Shown piece by piece: positions 38,401-49,482 of a stretch of 64,000 bases of DNA. The notes below the pieces were generated by a model. The model had not been told where the DNA came from and searched no databases. It saw nothing but the letters and a program-made list of their open reading frames with translations. How positions within the stretch are numbered: the first letter of the stretch is position 1; every line of letters starts with the position of its first letter. Origin of the DNA: Chrysaora quinquecirrha (lineage: Eukaryota; Cnidaria; Scyphozoa; Semaeostomeae; Pelagiidae). Where the stretch lies: contig JACTAT010000026.1 in assembly GCA_014526335.1 (NCBI GenBank), positions 505,565 to 569,564 on the forward strand, given 5' to 3'. The position numbers and the translations under genes were made by a program.

Positions 38401-41400
38401 AGGGAACCCTGATATCGAGTGAAGACATATAAAGACAATTATACAAAGTTCATCCTGGCCATGAAAAATTTGAATTGAATTGAATTTTCCTGAGCCTCAA
38501 GTACCGGCAAGAGAGACTTGTTCAGTCTTTGTGGAACAGAGAGCTCACAGTGGATCAGTACAGTGCTCTTAAGACGCGTAGACAAAGTTAATCATAGTCA
38601 TGAAACAGTTTTCTGCGGATCAAGTACCGGCAAGAGAGACTTGTTCAGTCTTTATGGAACAGACAGCTCACAATGACTCAGTGCAGTACAGTGTCCCAGT
38701 TTGCATATCTAGTACATAACCACCCTTAGTTAAGAAGATACCAAGATGGGATGACATTTGTATCAAAGTCTTGTCTACATTTAGCGAACTCTAATACCTT
38801 ACCTTGAGTGTAGACATCGCTCTTTGGTTGATCGGCATCAATTCTTTTATAAATCTTTTCAAAGCATTTCATTATTCCTGGGATGTTTCTAAAAGGCAAT
38901 TTCAACACTTAACAAAATCATAAAACATATTTCCTTGATTAAGCGCCCAGGGCGCTTATTTAAAATCCGTCTCAAAAAGCAACACTTTTATTTGAAAATT
39001 TATGAAAAACTTGCGATCTGACGAACAGTAACTTTTGTAGCGACTGGCAAAGGTGTCTCTGATTCATTTCATCACAAGCTTGCATATACACTCTTTTAGG
39101 AAACTATTTTTTCAGTACCTAAAGTTTCTTAATTTTTGGAGAGTTTTGCCAAAACAGGTAATTGACACTTGCAATTGACAAATAGAAGAAGCAGTACAAT
39201 TCACGTTTACATGAGCTGTTTTTTGTAAAAATAGGCACTTAACGTGTAACAAAGTTCGTTTCTCGATGTTAGATTTCTAATCTAAGATTGTTGAGACCTG
39301 CAAGTTTCTTATAATTTTGGATCGAATACTGAAAGTTTCATAATCAATATTTATCTCAGCACTGAGCTTCCTATAAACGAGTTTCTCATAAAAAGTGTAC
39401 ACTATTAAAGGGTTGTCAGGAACCAAACTGATAGGCAGCTGCCGCTCCATCTGAATGGGGCGCTTATTCGAGGGACGGCGCCTATTCAAAGGCACAAGGT
39501 TGATTCTATTTTATCTGGCATCGATTTATTTGATCTTTCTTATCAATGTTATTTTATTCTTAGTCCCCTAGAAATCTGGTCAAGTGGCATTGGTTCGATC
39601 CGCATCTGGGTATAAATTTCGCCTTAGTCAATTTTTTCGGTTTGTTTTAATACTCTGAGGAGTGTCAGACGAAAAAAGCTTTTTAGTATGGCCAAAAAAC
39701 ATTACCGTTGCTTCTCACCATTTTGAAATTTTGAACTACAGTTAAAGCTTTATTAAGCCCCGTCTCACTTTTTAGCCCCCTCTTATTTTGGCCACTTTAA
39801 AGTTCAAAAAGTACAAAATTAAATTAATTAAGTTGTAACGTGTTTGATATCCAAAACTTGTGTCTTACAACAACTAATAACTACTTTGCTACTACCAATT
39901 TCATGCTATCTAAGGTTAAAACTTTCTTTTATAGTTAGTTTTTTATGTCTGTAGCATTCTTCATGACAAACAAAGAACAAAATATGCTATGCTAAGTATA
40001 ATCTATTAAGCTCCCCCACTCTCTAACAAGCCCCCGCTCTCTAATAAGCTTCCTCTCTAATAAGTCTCCCCTCAAAAACTTCCAGTTGAAATAAGCCCCC
40101 CCCCTGGGGGCTAAATAGAGCTTCCACGATACTCAAAGGCTATACCTATGGTAATCCATCAGCCTCTTAACCATGACATCTTCACTAGAACGAGGATCCA
40201 TTTCGAGTCTTCTCAATACATCTGGATTATTTGGCGGATGAAATGTAGTGTGATAAACATCTAAACAATGAAGAAAGATGATAATCAGTTAATTACGACA
40301 CATAATATCATGTATACCACAAGTGTAAAAATATTGGATGGGTCAAAAAAGCAACCCTGATCCTTAGCTACTTAAACTAAATACTAAGAATCCGGAACTG
40401 GTCAATAAGCAAGTAGGCTGGAAACTGGAATTTTGTTAAACTGTTTGGTTAATAGCTTTCCTTATGAAGTACATCGCTGCGAACTTGTCAGTTAGATTTA
40501 AAAGCAAGACAAAAGCCAAAATAAGAGTTTTTAGGGGGTACCAGTCATTCTGCGAGAGGGCTGAAATAATAGATATTTTAAGCAACTTTCAGGGCTGGAC
40601 AAAAAGTTCCGTTGCTTATTAAAAATAGTGTATTCAGAATATAAGATAGGTACACACTGTGACACATAGGACTAAAAAAAATTCTGGAAAGTTTCTTAAC
40701 AAAATTTGTGTTTATCGGAAAAGGGGGACCAGCGAAAAGTTAGAGGTTTGGACTAGGGTTGTGCATACGGGTTAAAAAATGGCATTTGTTTTAAGAGACA
40801 ATACGTAAAAAAGTTCACTCTATGCAAAGTACTTGCCACTTTACAAATCCTCGAATTGAAACTTACAATTCAACGTTATTACAAACCATTGTACTTACCC
40901 CCCGTTATTGGGTCGATTCGTTTTCCCATTACTCTTTCAATCAGAACTGTATCCGGGGTGTCAAGCAAGACTATTCAAAAAGAAAAAAAAGAATTTGATT
41001 CAATAGCTATGAGAAATATTTGAACTGCTTTGATAAGAAAAGCAAGTGCGCGAAGTTACCTTACATGAAGCAAAGTTGTAAGAAACTTTTTCAGGTCAAA
41101 AGAAGACGCTCAAGGCTCTTGCATGCGGGCATGTCAGTTCGGTGTTTTGGTAAGTTGTTTTCCCTGATACCGATACACGCTAGCGAATCTATACGCAATA
41201 CTTTCGGGCATTTTTTGCGTACTGTGGTGGATTTTGTGGTTTTTTCTTGCTTTATCTACAGATTTTGGCTATGATTCTGTGTGTACCACAGTACGAAAAA
41301 TACACCAGCACATCCAGCATAATAACCCACCACAGTAGTGCTTATCCGCCATAGCACGCAAAAAGTACCACCACAGTAGCATGTATCCACCACAGTGCTG

Positions 41401-44400
41401 CGTATAGATTCACTAGCGAGCGATATCTTTGGGTCAGCAGTTTTACAAAAGGCCAAGGTGATATTTCAAGGTAAAAGATCAGGATATATTTAATAGTTTT
41501 TGCTGTAGAAGAATAGAGTAAAATTACAGGAACCAATGAGTGAATCTTAAAATTATATTTTTGGTAACCAAATTTTTTATATTTCTTATATACGTCTCGT
41601 ACTGACATTCCCTTGTACAAAATTCTTGAGTGCCTCCACTGGGAAAGAAGAGCATGCTCCTTTCCGTCATACGACACAAATAAAGAATCACTCACCAAAA
41701 TGCTTTGGCATTATTCCGGCAGCTTGGAGGCAAAGAGCCTGAGAAAAGAAAATATATATAATACACATGGGACGAACACAAAGATAGATAAGATAGACAA
41801 ACAGTTCAACGTATGGGCACGCTATCATTATTGATCTTCGCTAGGTTAATGGTTCCTGTGTTAAGTATAGGGGGTTGCACTGGGATTGCATAAGAGATGT
41901 AGCGCTGTGGCCTAACCGGTTAGCTTGTGGTGTCAAATAGCTGAGTGGGGGTTCTGAGGTCTCGTTAGCTCATCTATACTTCTGAAATCCCAGCAACTGG
42001 CGCTAATTCAACCATTTCACCTTCATCTTTACAGGGATTTGATACTGTGAATGCTTCCGAAAAACGTAAGGCAAATCTAAGTAGCCCAATCCCCGTCTAA
42101 CATATCGATGTGACCACATCTCCATTTCGATGTGACCACATTTCATTTAGCCTTTTGCCTGGAATAATAGAGAGCTGGCGCCTCTTCTCACTCTTCAAGG
42201 CTAGTTTGATCCTTGCTGAGAATCACACCCATATCTTCCACTTTACGTTGGAAGGCATCAATCTTTCTCTAGTTTTTAGGTTAGTGAGTGTCCATAGTTC
42301 ATTGTTGTAGAAGAGATAATGGTAGTAAATGCATTAAGGCACCTCATCTTGGTTTAAAGGGCAATAATGTAGAATATTTATCAAAACAGATGAAAAATGA
42401 GAATAAGCATCACCTGTTCTCTGTTTTCTGGAATTCCGTCCAAAATCCAACCCTGGGAATTTCAAAACCAAAAGACTCAAAGAAAAGGAAATTGACATAA
42501 AATGAAAGAATCATTAAGTGAAGTGAGCCTTGGTGGTCTGGCATGTTTAGATAATGGTAATGAAATCGAAAAACATTTAGATATCGATTTAAAGAGGTAA
42601 TGTAAAGAGAAAGCAAGCAAAGAAAATAAGAGGAAAGCTAAGTTATGTTAAGATAGGTAAAGGAAAGTAAAGCAAAATAACATAAAGTAAAGCGCATGAA
42701 GTAAAGTAAAGTTAAGTTAAGTTAAGTTAAGTTAAGTTAAGTTAAGTTAAGTTAAGTTAAGTTAAGTTAAGTTAAGTTAAGTTAAGTTAAGTTAAGTTAA
42801 GTTAAGTTAAGTAAAGTAAAGTAAAGTAAAGTAGAGTAAAATAAAGTAAAGTAAAGTAAAGTAAAGTAAAGTAAAGTAAAGTAAAGTAAAGCAAAGGAAA
42901 GCAAAGAAAAGTAAAATAACATAAAGTAAAGTACAGAAAAGTAAAGTAAACTAAACTAAAGTAAAGTAAAGTGAAGTAATGTGCAATAAAAAAACATCTT
43001 CAGATAACACATTGTACGTACAGATACGAAAACTTAGCATGATACCTTATGAACGCAGTCTTTACTCTCAAGTTTTTTAATGAGTACTTCAGACCAGGAT
43101 TTCGCTGAAATCTGGAATTAACAGTTACGTAAAGGACAAAGTTAAAGAGCGACAGTTTCAGGGTGTAGCGATAGGGGTTTCGTTGATTTTGTGGGGCATG
43201 TCTTTTGAGATTCAATCAAGTTTGTTCTGTCTTGGTGGGATTAAAATGTTGTAGATTTGATTTGGTTAGCGTTAATTTCAACTCGCGCTTCATTTAACGA
43301 TTTTTCATTCACGCTAAATTCTGATCGCATGAACCGTATTCAAATAACATTCGCGCTAACTCCGAAAACAGGTTTACATTACGCTTTTTTGAGACTTTTC
43401 TCTCTTCTGATTTCTGAAAAAGTAGACTTCGCAAGCTGCCGATTCCAGACACCAAAAGCTGCAATTACCTGTAAAGCCGGTTTTCCACTAGCCTGATTTT
43501 CCACGCGCAGCAGAGGGGATACAGTTTTTGAGAAATTCACGCTTTATAAAAGATTTTAGCTAAATTTTAACTAGAAATAAGGCGCCAAAGTGCTCCGGTT
43601 AGAACAGGGAACGCCGTGGGTTAGAATAATGACGTTGTGTGAAAAGATAGGCAAGCGTCCTAGGACGCGGCGGAAAAATTGAAGTCAAGCCAATGTTCAA
43701 AATGTGTGTGTGTAGCGCAGTGTTTAGAAGCGGTTATCTTTAAAACTTATAATTTAAATACATTAGCCGTTTCGCTACTGTTAGATGAGTTGATGCAGTA
43801 AAAATATATCTGCAAAAGTCTGCAAAATGCGGAACCTCCCAGCTATGGAGTCCAAAGAGTTTGGAGCCTGCAAAGTCTCTGGCTCTTCTGGAGAATTATA
43901 AAACAGAACGGGCTTTCGATCCTTCGGAAGTCTCAAGAAAAAAGAGGAGGCAGAAAATGGTCAAGAAAAGGACTTTTTACCCTTAGTGGGCGTAGAATGT
44001 TTCAACCCAAGTCACTTGTCATGGTCCAAGCCCATATAAAACAAGGAACTTTGAAAGCTAACAAAATTAGTAGTACAAGCACTAGAAAAGTGAAACTTTG
44101 CAATTTGACTCGGGTTCAGTTGCTCAATACGATTTGAGACTCAAGATGCATCAGGTTCTGAGCATTGAAGATTTGAGATCTTGAAATTTTGAAAATTTCA
44201 ATCCTGGCAGCCTTTTTTATATGGTAACATTGCGAATCGATAAAGTTTTATCACAGTACCTTTTCATCGGCTTTTGACGGAAATAATGTTTCAGATGATA
44301 TGAGAACTGTGTTAAGTTGGTCAGCGACCATTTTCGCCTGTTGAAGACAAAAAGAACAGAAAAAATAACAATAGAACATATATGAAACTCTGTTTAAACT

Positions 44401-46099
44401 TAAAGAACAATTATGATTGGCAAAAATAATAATAAATAATAAATTGGACACAGAATGCATTCAAGGATAAACAGATTATTTTTAACCCTTTAGCTTGTTA
44501 TGTATTTCTTTAAATTAATTTTATACACCACATATAAGTCAACTACCAAACTTTTAGATTCCTACCCTCAATTATAAAGTATCCAAAATAAAGTTAACAT
44601 TTGGAAAAAGTGCCCCCCCCCCCAAATTTACCTGGCCAGCATTGGGAAATGATTACATGATTACATCATCCACATGAAGAATGATTACATCTAAACCAAT
44701 GATTTAACAAATTTTTACTCAATTCACAAGTAAAATGCTGTTTATGTGAAATCTTACCAGACTTTTCTTCCCAGAACCTGGTGGACCATGCAGAATTATC
44801 TGAGGCACTAGAAAGAAATTATACAGACTGTGTGTTAGTGGATTGGTCACCAGAGCTCAAAGACTTCATAAATTAAATGTTTCTTACTCTAAGGTTCCTA
44901 TTTGCTGGGGGGTTGGAATAGTTTGGGGGTTGGAGCTCCAACCAGGATCTAATTGACAAGGGGGTAGGAATAAATGCGGGGTTGGAATTTGTGTAACAAA
45001 CTTTGTCAGAGAACTGCAGAAAGGCAGTGCGACTGGTCCTATCTAGTACAATACAGTACTGATACAGTAGGCTAAGGCACTCCACAATGTTAACCAACAG
45101 ATAGAGTTTACAAGTGAAATTTCATAAAAAGAAGGCCTTATTGATACAAGTTAAAATCATTGACACCAAAATTGATGTAAATCTTAATAAGCAGGGGGTC
45201 CTGATAAGAGTGGGGGGATTGGAAATTCTTCAAAAAATTAATTAGCAGGGGGGGCAGCCGTATGTGGAAATGTCATACACCTCCAGATACACTATATGCA
45301 AAGCAAAAGAGCCTAAAATCTAAAAAATTTCTCATACCATCATCTTCTGGTTCTTGCAGCAGATCAATCATATACTGAACTGGGTCATCAGGTTGATTGA
45401 TTATCAATTTTTGCAAAAGTTTCTGCAAAATATAATGCAATATTTATATCACCTATCCAGTTTCTGTAGGCACCTACAATTTACAAAGGATGTGGTGCTG
45501 TGCAAGTGGGGTGAGGACTTTGTTAGTAACTAGGGTTAGAATTAGTTTTTACGAAAACTTGAGTATTTTAAGTTAGAGAGATTAACACAGATAGACTAGC
45601 CTATGCAACCGAAGAACTTCGGTGCGCAATTCTGGCTTAAACAATAGAAAACAATAGACCCTATTGTTTGGAAAACAATACAATGGCCTACGGTGTGCAG
45701 TGCGCAAAGATTCCAGTCTGGACTGACTCTTTTGCTAAAAGCTTCCTTACATTACATACAAGAAGAAAATAAGATCTGTTAAAGTTATTTTGCTCGATAT
45801 AACCAGGAATAGTAGTTGGAAGTTTACAAAGAGCGCCTAAAACATTTCGCAAACACTGCAATTCTAATTTACATTTTTTAATTAGGCCTACTACCTAGGC
45901 CTGTAGTAGGGATCTTTAATCTAGCCTGATGCCTTTGGCTTTATCTACAAAACGCAAAAAGAATTAAAAGCTGTCTGCATCAATTAATCACAAAAATAAA
46001 TAAACACAAAGATACCTCATAGAGTTGAAATATCCCTTTCTTTTCGGCATAAACAGGGAATTCTGGAGGAATCAACAGAGGCCGCTTTGTGGCATCCAT
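32403..46099 (-). CDS. AK8: Adenylate kinase 8 (two adenylate-kinase domains)
   Basis: Transfers phosphate between ATP and AMP; AK8 is associated with cilia in animals. Fifteen exons: 46016-46099, 45338-45422, 44758-44807, 44260-44337, 43046-43111, 42414-42452, 41696-41738, 40899-40970, 40146-40260, 38803-38888, 38220-38350, 37828-37917, 37077-37299, 32695-32752, 32403-32588. All introns are GT-AG and phases agree throughout. It starts [17 protein letters not shown], matching the AK8 N-terminus. Domain 1 has P-loop [24 protein letters not shown] and [13 protein letters not shown]. Domain 2 has [26 protein letters not shown] and [17 protein letters not shown]. The last exon ends [11 protein letters not shown]. 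Predicted length is 468 residues (human 479). About 13 residues are missing between exons 4 and 5, so a micro-exon may have been overlooked. One base is missing at 38246-38248 in exon 11; without it the phase fails. Confidence 0.95.
32995..33368. mobile_element. hAT-like MITE with 8-bp target duplication (in AK8 intron 13)
   Basis: Inverted ends of about 45 bp: CCCAGGGGAGGTACTCATTA … and the complement of TTTATGAGCACCCCCCTGGG (approximate). Flanked by the exact 8-bp duplication ACACAGAT (32987-32994 and 33369-33376). ACCCCAAATATTG recurs inside four or five times. TSD length and TIRs fit a hAT non-autonomous element; insertion looks fairly recent because the TSD is intact. Confidence 0.85.
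34240..35092. mobile_element. Dispersed minisatellite element (CACCACCACAACCACCCC core), copy 2
   Basis: Left flank (ATCATCATGATTACCATCAC … ACATCTAAAGGAACTCACCA), core array of about 48-bp units (ACCATCACCACCACCACCCC plus TATCACCACCACCACAACC), right flank ending CCCATAGGGCCCCTATGTTC. Matches 12030-12733 on both flanks. Lies in AK8 intron 13. Frames of Val/Gly or Thr/Ile repeats here are translations of the array. Confidence 0.8.
35944..36186. mobile_element. MITE, GGCCCTGGCC family, copy in AK8 intron 13
   Basis: Left end GGCCTTGGCCAAGCGATCAA; right end CAATGTCTGATTGTTTGGG. The interior has ACGTGGCCAAAAGTTTAAAC and AAACATT words as in the other copies. Confidence 0.6.
36554..36980. mobile_element. 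hAT-like MITE 'CCAACCT-GTCCCCAGG', copy 1, 8-bp TSD
   Basis: Ends CCAACCTGTCCCCAGG and CCTGGGGACGAGGTTGC are inverted (one base gap). Flanked by exact 8-bp duplications GAATGAAC (36546-36553 and 36981-36988). Homologous along its whole length, in inverted orientation, to 54320-54735. A partial copy of one end is at 51023-51076. Confidence 0.85.
37390..37745 (-). repeat. 28-bp minisatellite, inverted copy in AK8 intron 12
   Basis: Unit GAATACGGTATGAAATGAAG plus ATGCTAAT, which is the reverse complement of the 7650-8310 array unit. About 12 degenerate copies. Confidence 0.8.
38480..38695. repeat. Tandem duplication, about 125 bp x 2, in AK8 intron 10
   Basis: TCAAGTACCGGCAAGAGAGA and CTTGTTCAGTCTTT occur at about 38498 and 38620, followed in each case by GGAACAGA, an AGCTCACA word and a CAGTACAGTG word. 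Confidence 0.75.
39086..39399. mobile_element. MITE, TACACGC-like family, diverged copy (AK8 intron 9)
   Basis: Ends TACACTCTTTTAGGAAACT and the complement of AGTTTCTCATAAAAAGTGTA. AAGTTTCTTA words recur inside in both orientations. More diverged than the other copies. Confidence 0.5.
41178..41418. mobile_element. Foldback MITE CGCTAGCGAATCTATACGCA (AK8 intron 7)
   Basis: Left end CGCTAGCGAATCTATACGCA and right end TGCGTATAGATTCACTAGCG are inverted with one mismatch. Inside, TACTGTGGTGGATT is balanced by complementary CACCACAGTAG words, so the element folds over much of its length. Related to 8743-9045. Confidence 0.75.
41889..42035 (+). repeat. SINE copy, tRNA-derived (AK8 intron 6)
   Basis: A perfect A box TGGCCTAACCGG, body GCAACTGGCGCTAATT and tail TTTCACCTTCATCTTTACA. 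The same family as the 18.0-18.7 kb array, single and diverged. Confidence 0.65.
42650..42990. repeat. (GTTAA)n and (GTAAA)n microsatellite (AK8 intron 5)
   Basis: About 20 near-perfect GTTAA pentamers (42712-42812) followed by GTAAA pentamers with interruptions to about 42990. Located close upstream, on the plus map, of AK8 exon 5. Confidence 0.95.
44010..44215. repeat. Partial copy of the long-TIR element of 23.9-24.8 kb
   Basis: GGAACTTTGAAAGCTAACAA, AGTACAAGCACTAGAAAAGT, GAAACTTTGCAA and ATTTTGAAAATTTCAAT follow the same order as the right arm at 24640-24814. Lies in AK8 intron 4. Confidence 0.55.
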
Positions 46100-46790
46100 T
46101 TTGAAACTGGGCTATTGCTATGTGGTTGCTATGCCAAGTTGCCTTGGAATCAAGACCACAGGGTAACAAGAACACGGTGGTTTATAAAGTCGTAAGGTCG
46201 TAAGGTCGTAACCTCGTCGCATCGTCGCATCACTGTCCTTACCGAAATTATTCCTTATCGTTTTATCTTGAACCGAAGCCACCCTCGAATTAAAATCGAC
46301 AATATATCTTGCCGTAAAAAATAGCAACAGCGTCGTATATTCGAGAAAATTCGGTACACAAGCGTACTCTTTTCGATTTGGCGCAGCGACAGAGTTGATT
46401 GGCGCAAATATGCAACTGAAAAAACCGAAAAATCCATAAGCTAAGCGCATTCATCGATTTGGCGATTTGGCGCACGCCGTTCCCGCATCCGTTAGAAGAA
46501 GTGGGGTTGCGTTTATTCGAACAAAGTGGAGCCTCTGAGAGTGGTTTTCGGGAACAATGTTGCAAGACTGAAAATGGGCCGGGACCATGGGAGCCTTTGG
46601 AGAAGGCAAGGGAGCTTAGGAGCAAACGGATTTCTGGAAAATTAATTTTTGAAATAAGGTTAATTAAATCAAGGCTAATTTTGACAGGTGCAAGGAGAAA
46701 GGAAGCATGATGCTTTCTATGATTGAGGCAGGGGCATCTACCCACCCATCAAAGCGTCAAAGTAGACAATAAAACAGTTAAGCTGTAAGA
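46100..46790. promoter_or_regulatory. AK8 upstream region with X-box-like half-sites
   Basis: GTTGCT at 46125-46130 and GTTGCC-TT-GGAATC at 46138-46151. RFX factors bind RYYNYY-N1-3-RRNRAC (X-box), the usual control of ciliary genes; the second site has one mismatch. Further up are short GTCGTAAG/GTCGCATC duplications (46184-46228). Overlapping frames on both strands (46255-46745) are not recognised. Confidence 0.35.
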
Positions 46791-47092
46791 CCCTGGCCAA
46801 ACGATGAGGGTCCTTTTGGGGGGTAACATGTTCCGCTGTTCCCTTGAGAAAATCCCCTTGTTCCCTGGAGTTTTGCAGGACTATTTCTCAGATTGATAGT
46901 CAAGCGGATTGATAGAGAGGATCTTACCCGATCCCTAAACGGCCCTCAACGATCAAACATTACTGGTCAAACATTTGAGATTTACTGCGTTACCAGCAAA
47001 CATGTTTGCTGCGTTATCAGGAAACGGCCAAACATTTTGCTTGACTAATTCAAATGTTTGACAAACAATGTTAGGTCCTTGGCCGAAACACA
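46791..47092. mobile_element. MITE, GGCCCTGGCC family, copy with internal insertion
   Basis: Left end CCCTGGCCAAACGATGAGG; the family sequence resumes at ACGATCAAACATTACTGG (about 46949) and ends AATGTTAGGTCCTTGGCC. The intervening 140 bp (GGGTCCTTTTGGGGGG …) is foreign to other copies. Confidence 0.5.
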
Positions 47093-47263
47093 TCGAAAGT
47101 CTAGCGAAAGAAAGAAAAAAAATTGTGAAATCTCTCAAATTTGAAGAAACGACAAAATTGATTTTCACTAAAAATTTACAAAAACTAATTTTATGGACGT
47201 TACTCACAAAATAAATGTACTTAAAATGTCAATAAGTAAAAATTTACCCCCATAATTTAAAAG

Positions 47264-47269
47264 TTTATT
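47264..47269 (-). terminator. Candidate polyadenylation signal of the LPMO gene
   Basis: AATAAA on the minus strand, 35 nt past the LPMO stop codon. Confidence 0.45.
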
Positions 47270-47303
47270 GAATGTGTGATGAACTAATAAACAAATGTTC
47301 TGA

Positions 47304-49482
47304 TTAAGTACAGATACAGTGAGTGGCTGGGCAATTCACTGGACAGTTCAACTGACACCAAGTAGTCATAGCAACAAGGTTGGCAAAGGCACCAGCAGCT
47401 TTGCAGTTGGCTCCGGAAGTCGGAGGATTGGGAACCACTGGATTAGGATTCACATTGGTTGGCTGTTTTGGAACTTGAGGAGCAATTTGTTGATTTTGGT
47501 TGGTCTGTGAGCTGGGTGGTGGAGCTTGGCCGGTTTTGCCATCCACAATACGAACATCAGCGCAGTTTACGAAGGATTCCTACGGTCAAAATAAAATAAT
47601 TAATTCCAGATATTTGAAATCGAAACTATTGACAGAGGTTGGGGCTAGGCCCGAAAGCCCCTAGCAGAACGAAAAAACATTGTTTTCAAATATTTGGAAC
47701 ACTCTTATTCAAACAAGCAATGTTTGATGGTCTGGCGGCATTCCAAAATATTTGCCAGGGAAACATTAACAGATTTTATAAAATCTTCCCCCGAAAAACT
47801 ATTGAGAAATGTTTGAAGGGCGACTTAACCGACAAAAATTAGTTTTCAAGCTAAAATTAGTAAACTTGTTCAGCAATGTTTTAAATAGCATAAAAACCTT
47901 TTTTGTAAAAGTTCTAAACGATTCGATATTGAATATCGAATCGAAAATGTTTAACAAAGCAATGTTTTAGCGGCGTGGCTAAACAATTTGTTTGAGAAAC
48001 GAATGTAAAATGTTTAACAACCAATGTTTTTTCTTCTAATTAATGTTACAAGAAGATTCGAAGAAACTCTGGATAACATTACAGTAACGGCGAACAAATA
48101 ACTTGCAATTGAGACAATTTCGAAATAGCACAAAATAAAGAGTGCCATATAGGGGCCATATATACATAATTTCGAATGTTTTGCGACGTGGCTAGACGGT
48201 TAGACAGCTTTGCTTGATAATCAAATTTCAAATGTTTGACAAACAATGGTTGAACGTTCGGTCAGGGCTTTAATATCACAGCTGCGATCAAACCACTTTT
48301 ATGAAGAAACGCAGTCTCGAAAAACTTAACTGGTCTAGCCTTAGGGTCACTACACTTAGAGCCGTGTATTCATTCTCAGGACCCCTACTTGAGTCTTACT
48401 CCTCGCAACTCGCAAATAGCAACACAGCACGATAGCTGTTTGCTCAGAATAGTTTGAGCGTCTGGCCGTTCAATTCAATAACAACAAATGCGACTAAGGT
48501 AAGGTAGACTAGAGGTGGGAGTGACTCTGAAGGCCTGGCAACACCACGAGACCTGTTGCGCGCGATGTGACATGTCCCCTCGATGTCTCCCAGTTTAGCC
48601 ACCTTGGAAACTTTGTAGCGTGCGACAAAATTTGTAGCGAGAGACAGAAATGTTCCTGGGAGACTACAGAAACATTTCTTGTCTCCGTTACTCGGGGGAT
48701 GTTTTCCTTGCTTGTCACTCGCATGTTTAGCCATCCTGGGAAACACGCTAAATACAATGTCGTGCGCGACATTTCTCCTAGTTTATCCACAGCTTATGAA
48801 TTTTGCAGTGACTGGTCTAGTTTAACAATTTGCCTTAGTTATATCATAGGGCTCCCAGCAACATCAGTTGCAGCAATAAAAATACTCTTATCCAGCTTAC
48901 CTGTGGTCCTTTTCCAACCCCACTACCAGTACTATCCGTGCCCCAGTTATTCCCAGCTGTATAATACCATTGCAACACGCATTGCCGACACACCAAATCC
49001 ATTGGCAGCTTCAATGAAATTGTGAAGATCCCATTCATCGAGTTTGGTGGCAGATAGTAGCGGGTGTCTTCGGTTCCTGCTAACTTGAGCACGTGATTTA
49101 GTTTCTCTACTGTGATTGGTGGATTTCCAATATCTCCAATCCTGAATGTAAAGTAGCCTTTGTGATTCGAAGTGAGGTCGACTTTGACTGTTATTATTTG
49201 GCCTTTTGAGTACGTTCTCGTGATGATGTTGTTCGCGTATTTCCCGCGGAATATGTGCGGTTGTGGCTTGCCGAACGGATCACCGCACGCTCCACACCGG
49301 CCGTTGATTTCTGGACTCCACTGATACGAGAATCCGCCACAGTACAGCTCGTTGTCGTTGAAATTCTCCGGATTAGCGAAACCAAAGCGCCACATTGCGT
49401 TTCGACTTGGCGGGTCAATCAGCCTTCCATGTCCGTTTGCATATTTCAAGATGACGAACACAACAAAAACCGAATACATCAT
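47304..49482 (-). CDS. AA15-type lytic polysaccharide monooxygenase with C-terminal Cys module
   Basis: Copper enzyme that oxidatively cleaves chitin or cellulose, secreted. Exon 1 is 48901-49482 and exon 2 is 47304-47579, joined in phase 0 (GKGPQ|ESFVNCADVRI), giving 285 residues. The signal peptide (17 residues) ends so that the mature protein starts with His (HGRLIDPPSRNAMWRFG), the first copper ligand. The second histidine is in SNHKGYFTFRIG. The AA15 signatures DNELYCGGF, CGACGD and VLQWYYTAGNNWG are present. After the catalytic domain come a Pro/Gln/Asn-rich linker and a short module with six cysteines (C…WCQLNC…NC…C.C) that may bind polysaccharide. AA15 enzymes are known from insects, crustaceans, molluscs and cnidarians. 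No frame errors. Substrate cannot be told from sequence. Confidence 0.93.
47640..48271. mobile_element. MITE, GGCCCTGGCC family, long diverged copy (LPMO intron)
   Basis: Family words CAATGTTTGATGGTCTGGCG, ACGTGGCTAGACGGTTAGAC, AAATGTTTGACAAACAATGG occur through the interval, ending GTTCGGTCAGGGC. It may be two nested copies. Located in the single LPMO intron. Confidence 0.5.
48565..48670. repeat. Dispersed repeat shared with 9.69-9.82 kb (LPMO intron)
   Basis: GACATGTCCCCTCGATGTCT and GCGTGCGACAAAATTTGTAG match the 9.7-kb copy. The 152-codon plus-strand frame that crosses this region and the LPMO exon is an antisense shadow. Confidence 0.6.
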
